DNA of 64,000 bases. It comes from Caballeronia calidae. GTDB lineage: Bacteria; Pseudomonadota; Gammaproteobacteria; Burkholderiales; Burkholderiaceae. The notes beneath the pieces are model-generated. The model was not told the origin of the DNA, did not search any database, and saw only the letters and a list, made by a program, of their open reading frames with translations. Positions within the stretch are counted from its first letter, which is position 1. Every line of letters starts with the position of its first letter. Both the position numbers and the translations under genes were made by a program. The stretch lies in contig NZ_FCOX02000004.1 of assembly GCF_900044055.2 (NCBI RefSeq), positions 186,001-250,000 of the forward strand, in the 5' to 3' direction. Shown here piece after piece: positions 60,308 to 64,000 of this stretch.

Positions 60308-60435
60308 GGTATGTAGCAGGTGAGGGATTTCGGGAGACGGTCGAGCGTTTCGGATCGCAGTATCACGACGCTCGGGAGTTCCGTGAACGCCACGTGCTCG
60401 AACTGCTTAACGCACTGAGGATGCCAGGTGTCTAA
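60131..60435 (+). CDS. Frameshift extension of the tail chaperone (long form)
   Basis: After a -1 shift the sequence continues ...FFYVSLVDGEESGTRARGPI and ends ALRMPGV at 60435. The fused product would be 257 residues. The frame extends upstream to 60097 only as open frame without a convincing start, fitting translation by frameshift, like lambda G-T. The end overlaps the tape-measure start by eight bases. Confidence 0.7.
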
Positions 60436-62308
60436 CAAGCCAATCATCGACATCGCGATTGATGACAGCCAATTTCGCGAGTTCTACGAGATGTTCCAGG
60501 AGTACGAGGAACGTCTTGCGGAGATGCCCGAAGACTGGCGTCGCGTTGATGACACCGTGCGCAAGGCGGAAAAGGCCATGGCCGGCGTGTCGGGCGCATC
60601 GGCATCTTCGAAAGAGTACTTGATGATCGCGGCAATCCAGGCGGACGCGATCGCGAAGGGGATCGACAAGGCGACCACCGCGAACAAGTCGTTTGCACAC
60701 TCTGCAAAAGAGGGCTATTCGTGGATGTCGAAGACTGAGAAGTCTGCGCTGAATGTGGCGAAATCGGTTTTTGATATGGGCAAGTGGCTTCTGAAGCTTG
60801 GCGCCATCGGCGGCGGCGTCGCTGGCTTAGGTGGAATTGTCGGCACGATGGGAATGCGCGAACTGGCCAGAGGCGCGGTTTCCGATCAGCGTGAAGCGCG
60901 CGGTGTCGGCGTCACCACTGGGCAGTACAAGGCTTTCTCCCAGGACTTCGGGCGGTACGTTGATCCGTCGATCCTGAATAAGGTCTCTAATGCGCAGAAT
61001 AGCTACGAAGGCCGGATGTGGCTGGGTCAGGCAACTGGCTTCGACCAAAATCGAGTGACAAACGAGAGTCCGGACCAACTTGCGATTCGAGTATTGACGC
61101 GCGCGCACGAATGGTGGCAGAAGACTACTCCAGAGATGCGCACAGAAGAAAACATGCGTTCTACGGGTTTCTCTCAATCCGGTATGTCGCTTGAGGATAT
61201 GCGCCGGATCGGCAACACGCCGATCGAAGAGCTGCGGTCCGCAGGAAAGAACTACGGCGCAGACCAAGGCGCGCTGAATGTCAGCGACAAATCAACGAAT
61301 GCCTGGTACGAGTTTGAGAACCAGCTTCAGCGCGCGGGCAACACGATCGAGACGGCGCTCACCACCAAACTGTCTGAGCTAGCTCCGTCGCTGAGCGACT
61401 TTTCAAAGTCTCTGACGCAAGATGCGAGCAAACTGATTAATGACATTCTCACGCCCGAGAATCTGAAGGGGATTGAGGATGGGATAAGCTCGCTGACGAG
61501 CTACCTTGGCTCGCCACAATGCAAAGAGGACATCAAGAGTCTTGCAGCCTCCGTGAGCAGCATAGCCTCCGGTGCAAAAGGGTTTGCTGAACTCATCAAT
61601 AAAGTCCTGAATCCGTTCTCGGATACGCCAGCCGCACAATCGGCTCAAGATCAAAAGCAGATCGGCGCAGGATTGAGCGCAGCCTGGGCAGATGTCAAGA
61701 ACGGAAATCTGTCCGGCGCGTGGGAGAAGGTGAACGCGCCGTTGCCGGGGGCGCAGCCGCAGGGCACCATGCAAGAGAAGCTAGACGCGGTTCGTCACGG
61801 GCTCAACATGCCGTTGGACCCAAAGGCCCATCTCGCCGAGCTGAACAAGCAATATGGCCTGCCTGCAGGCACGCTCGAGGGAATGTGGAAGAAGGAATCA
61901 TCCGAAGGGAAGAACCTGACCGGACCGAAGTTGAAAGGCGGAGATCAGGCTATAGGCGACTTTCAGTTCACTGCGGCCGCATGGAAAGACTGGGGAAAGG
62001 GCGGCGACCGCTTGAGCTTTAACGATGAAGCGGATGCCGCAGGGCGGTATATGTCGTCGCTCCAAAAGCAGTATAAAGGCAACATCGGAAAAGCTCTCGC
62101 GGCGTACAACTGGGGGCCTGGAAATGTGAACAAGGCAGTTGCGGACGGCGGCGAAAACTGGAACAACCGCCTTCCCAATGAAACCGCGAACTACCTTGCG
62201 CAGATTCTCTCCGAGATCAAGAGGCAAAATTCGTCCAAACCAGCGCTCAAAGTGACGAACAGCACCTCCGCTCAGGTAGCCATGCAAGCCAACGCTGCAG
62301 GGCTATGA
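60428..62308 (+). CDS. Tape-measure protein with C-terminal lytic transglycosylase domain
   Basis: The 626-residue protein starts at GTG 60428. It has helical charged N-terminal segments, a hydrophobic stretch about 119-142 (LLKLGAIGGGVAGLGGIVG), and helices to about 450. The C-terminal 150 residues are a soluble lytic transglycosylase/lysozyme-like domain, with YGLPAGTLEGMWKKESSEG (catalytic Glu about 489) and GKALAAYNWGPGNV. It sets tail length and probably opens peptidoglycan at infection. Confidence 0.88.
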   Translation: MSNKPIIDIAIDDSQFREFYEMFQEYEERLAEMPEDWRRVDDTVRKAEKAMAGVSGASASSKEYLMIAAIQADAIAKGIDKATTANKSFAHSAKEGYSWMSKTEKSALNVAKSVFDMGKWLLKLGAIGGGVAGLGGIVGTMGMRELARGAVSDQREARGVGVTTGQYKAFSQDFGRYVDPSILNKVSNAQNSYEGRMWLGQATGFDQNRVTNESPDQLAIRVLTRAHEWWQKTTPEMRTEENMRSTGFSQSGMSLEDMRRIGNTPIEELRSAGKNYGADQGALNVSDKSTNAWYEFENQLQRAGNTIETALTTKLSELAPSLSDFSKSLTQDASKLINDILTPENLKGIEDGISSLTSYLGSPQCKEDIKSLAASVSSIASGAKGFAELINKVLNPFSDTPAAQSAQDQKQIGAGLSAAWADVKNGNLSGAWEKVNAPLPGAQPQGTMQEKLDAVRHGLNMPLDPKAHLAELNKQYGLPAGTLEGMWKKESSEGKNLTGPKLKGGDQAIGDFQFTAAAWKDWGKGGDRLSFNDEADAAGRYMSSLQKQYKGNIGKALAAYNWGPGNVNKAVADGGENWNNRLPNETANYLAQILSEIKRQNSSKPALKVTNSTSAQVAMQANAAGL

Positions 62309-62309
62309 C

Positions 62310-63062
62310 ATGTCGTTATCCGATACCGTTTCCGCAGCGTTTCGCAGCACATACGATCTTGCGTTTCAGATCTCGCCGATCATACTGAACGGAGGGATTG
62401 TCGCTGGAACGCTGGGCGGCATGATGCCAATCATCGGCCTGAATGGGCAACTCACATCGCTTGCATCAAGCGTTCTGACCGGAGGGGGGCTCAGCCTAGA
62501 CGACTTCTATGCGAGGTTTGTTCCGCTGCCGGGAAGCGCGGTAATCAGCAACGCTATCGGAACGTATCCGTTCGCAAATCAGCAAGTGGCGGCGAATGCG
62601 ATCATCACGCAACCGAGGCACGTTTCCATGATGATGATTGCCCCAGTGAAGGATGCATCGGGATACCTTTCGAAGCTGGCCTTGTTTACGGCACTGCAAA
62701 CTTCGCTGCAGGCACATTGCAATGCGGGCGGGACGTTCCATGTTGCAACGCCTTCTTTCCTATTCACCGACTGCCTGTTAACGAGCATGACGGATGTGAC
62801 GACGGGAGAGTCGAAACAACAGCAGATTCAATGGCAGCTCGATTTCGTGAAGCCGCTTGTCACGCAGCAAGCGGCGCTCGCGGCTTATAACGGACTGATG
62901 GGAAAGATCGCTGGTGGTGCACAGGTGCTGCAATCGTCGGCAGCAGGCACATCGATTTGGTCCAGCGCAGTGGCGGCTGCGGGGTCGGCAGTGCAGGGTG
63001 CCGTGCCGGGCATCACTGGCATGTCGGGTGCCGTCAATACGTTCCTATCGCAACCGTCATGA
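62310..63062 (+). CDS. Putative baseplate hub/tail protein
   Basis: The 250-residue protein MSLSDTVSAAFRSTYDLAFQ... is hydrophobic and Gly/Ala-rich with low charge. It follows the tape measure, where hub-associated or LysM-less tail proteins are coded. It overlaps the next gene by ATGA. Family not recognised. Confidence 0.6.
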   Translation: MSLSDTVSAAFRSTYDLAFQISPIILNGGIVAGTLGGMMPIIGLNGQLTSLASSVLTGGGLSLDDFYARFVPLPGSAVISNAIGTYPFANQQVAANAIITQPRHVSMMMIAPVKDASGYLSKLALFTALQTSLQAHCNAGGTFHVATPSFLFTDCLLTSMTDVTTGESKQQQIQWQLDFVKPLVTQQAALAAYNGLMGKIAGGAQVLQSSAAGTSIWSSAVAAAGSAVQGAVPGITGMSGAVNTFLSQPS

Positions 63063-63337
63063 CGACCCTTGTTCCATTCAACCCATCGAACGCGACGTCG
63101 CCTCCGTTCCAGGCAATTTTCATTCTTGATGGTCAGGCATATAGCGGCGTCGCAACGTGGAACCTCACTGCGCAACGCTGGTATCTGACGCTTCTGGACC
63201 AGAGCGGCAAACCTGCGTGGAGCGGCGCTCTTGTTGGCTCCCCATTGAGCGCCGATATTTTCCTAGCTCCCGGCATTTTCTCGAGCTCGACGATCCTGTA
63301 TCGAGAAGATTCCGGAAACTTTGAAGTGACACCGTAA
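63059..63337 (+). CDS. Small tail/baseplate protein
   Basis: The 92-residue protein contains FQAIFILDGQAYSGVATWNL and RWYLTLLDQSGKPAWSGALV, a pattern seen in small beta proteins (DUF6983-like) beside phage hub genes. It probably belongs to the baseplate. Confidence 0.6.
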   Translation: MTTLVPFNPSNATSPPFQAIFILDGQAYSGVATWNLTAQRWYLTLLDQSGKPAWSGALVGSPLSADIFLAPGIFSSSTILYREDSGNFEVTP

Positions 63338-63338
63338 C

Positions 63339-64000
63339 ATGCGCTATTACGACATTGCCCTGAGCGACACCGGCAGCGCCACGCCGAACAAACGATGGAC
63401 GTCTCATCCCGGTGGGATCTTCGACCCTGAGGCGCAGAATATCGAGTTTGACATCCCGGTCGCTGCCCTTGGGGCGCCGATGGGTGCGCAGAGGTTAACC
63501 ATCGAAGGCATTTCGCTGGAAGACCTACAGCAGCCTCAAGCGTACACGGGCAATCAGCTGTTGATGAAAGGCGGGATGCAAGCAGGACTTCCGCTAGCAA
63601 ACGCGAAGCAAGCCGGACCGTTGCTCGCCGGGCGGGTATTTCAGTCTTTTGCCAACTGGGAAGGCACTGAGATGACGCTCGATTTTGTGCTGACTCCGAC
63701 GCAATACACGCCGAGCGAGCCTGGCAACTTCGTTTTGAACTGGGTGGCAGGCACCAAGCTATCGGACGCGTTGCAGCAAACGCTGTCGGTTGCCTTTCCT
63801 GATCTTCCAATCTCGATCAATATCAGCGACCAGATCGTCGCGAACCGGACGATCCCGCACGCGTCCAAAACGCTCACTGAGTTGGCGCAGTTCATTCTGC
63901 AACTGACCGACGGCCAGTTCCTGGGGGCGAGTTACACGGGTGTCAGCGTCGTGGCACAGAACGGCAAAATATTGGTCTTCGACTCGACCTACACGCCTGA
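63339..64000 (+). CDS. Baseplate hub protein, right end cut by window
   Basis: From ATG 63339 the frame is open to the edge (220 codons), starting MRYYDIALSDTGSATPNKRW. FDIPVAALGAPMGAQRLTIEGISLEDLQQ and FVLNWVAGTKLSDALQQTLS (each in part) fit the gpD/gp44-like hub family at the tip of contractile tails. The C-terminus is outside the window. Confidence 0.65.
   Translation, partial: MRYYDIALSDTGSATPNKRWTSHPGGIFDPEAQNIEFDIPVAALGAPMGAQRLTIEGISLEDLQQPQAYTGNQLLMKGGMQAGLPLANAKQAGPLLAGRVFQSFANWEGTEMTLDFVLTPTQYTPSEPGNFVLNWVAGTKLSDALQQTLSVAFPDLPISINISDQIVANRTIPHASKTLTELAQFILQLTDGQFLGASYTGVSVVAQNGKILVFDSTYTP

Larger units (their letters stand above)
28850..64000. mobile_element. Prophage, left and central part; right end outside window
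   Basis: The region has integrase and excisionase at its left end, recombination genes, a repressor/Cro switch, replication gene, terminase, portal, capsid, tail sheath/tube, tape measure and hub genes in standard order. Intergenic DNA and several genes are less GC-rich than the flanking chromosome. All main modules seen appear intact, so the phage may be inducible; lysis genes and tail fibres would be to the right. Confidence 0.95.

Noticed and set aside
1-64000. CRISPR array
   Set aside because: No set of regularly spaced direct repeats was seen; the only clear direct repeats are the DGR TR/VR copies and the sheath repeat.

Overview
The window is GC-rich DNA from a beta-proteobacterium of the Burkholderiaceae. 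The gene set (cyanide-insensitive bd oxidase with a DUF2474 partner, WaaC, PilZ brake protein, Gram-negative porin remnant, ChaA, OsmC) fits Paraburkholderia or Caballeronia best, but the genus is an inference. Positions 1 to about 28,850 are ordinary chromosome. From about 28,850 to the right edge lies the left and central part of a temperate, probably contractile-tailed (myovirus) prophage, whose right end is outside the window.

Host part: a permease fragment; the cydAB/DUF2474 terminal oxidase; a YpfJ-type metallopeptidase whose best start codon is ATA; heptosyltransferase I; a PilZ protein; a DsbA-like protein; a FAD oxidoreductase; an overlapping HEPN gene pair; OsmC; a six-PAS-type sensor kinase with a degenerate receiver; a berberine-bridge-type oxidase; a decapitated porin gene; a GAF-GGDEF cyclase; ChaA; an amino-acid binding protein with a succinylglutamate-desuccinylase-like enzyme; an RbsD/FucU protein; an ArsR/SRPBCC pair with a self-overlapping operator; a purine permease; gamma-glutamyltransferase; an SDR; and a glyoxalase-like protein. 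The prophage has entered the 3' part of an unrecognised host gene whose C-terminal 64 codons remain at 28655-28849.

Prophage part: a long leftward operon (41,100 down to 28,879) starts at a strong promoter carrying two copies of a short palindrome (core AGCNNNGCT), which also occurs three times between the divergent repressor and Cro-like genes. Reading leftward it holds tiny membrane-peptide genes, a KTSC protein, a putative annealing protein and YqaJ-type exonuclease, DUF2303, then a complete diversity-generating retroelement (DGR), an interrupted zinc-binding gene, HNH, small genes, excisionase and integrase. Rightward come Cro, a CII-like protein, a DUF1376 replication protein, small genes, terminators, and then the morphogenesis block: terminase, portal, Nudix-DUF2213 fusion, capsid, connectors, sheath with an inserted repeat domain, tube, a frameshifting tail chaperone, tape measure with a lysozyme-like end, and baseplate-hub genes.

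The main discovery is the DGR at 32,373-34,953. One template repeat (TR) serves two tandem DUF1566-like target genes. Each variable repeat (VR) differs from the TR at ten positions and every difference is at a template adenine. The cassette has an Avd gene and a reverse transcriptase (RT) with YVDD and LSSQ motifs. Unusually, the RT start codon lies inside the TR, and the targets sit in the early recombination operon rather than among the tail genes.
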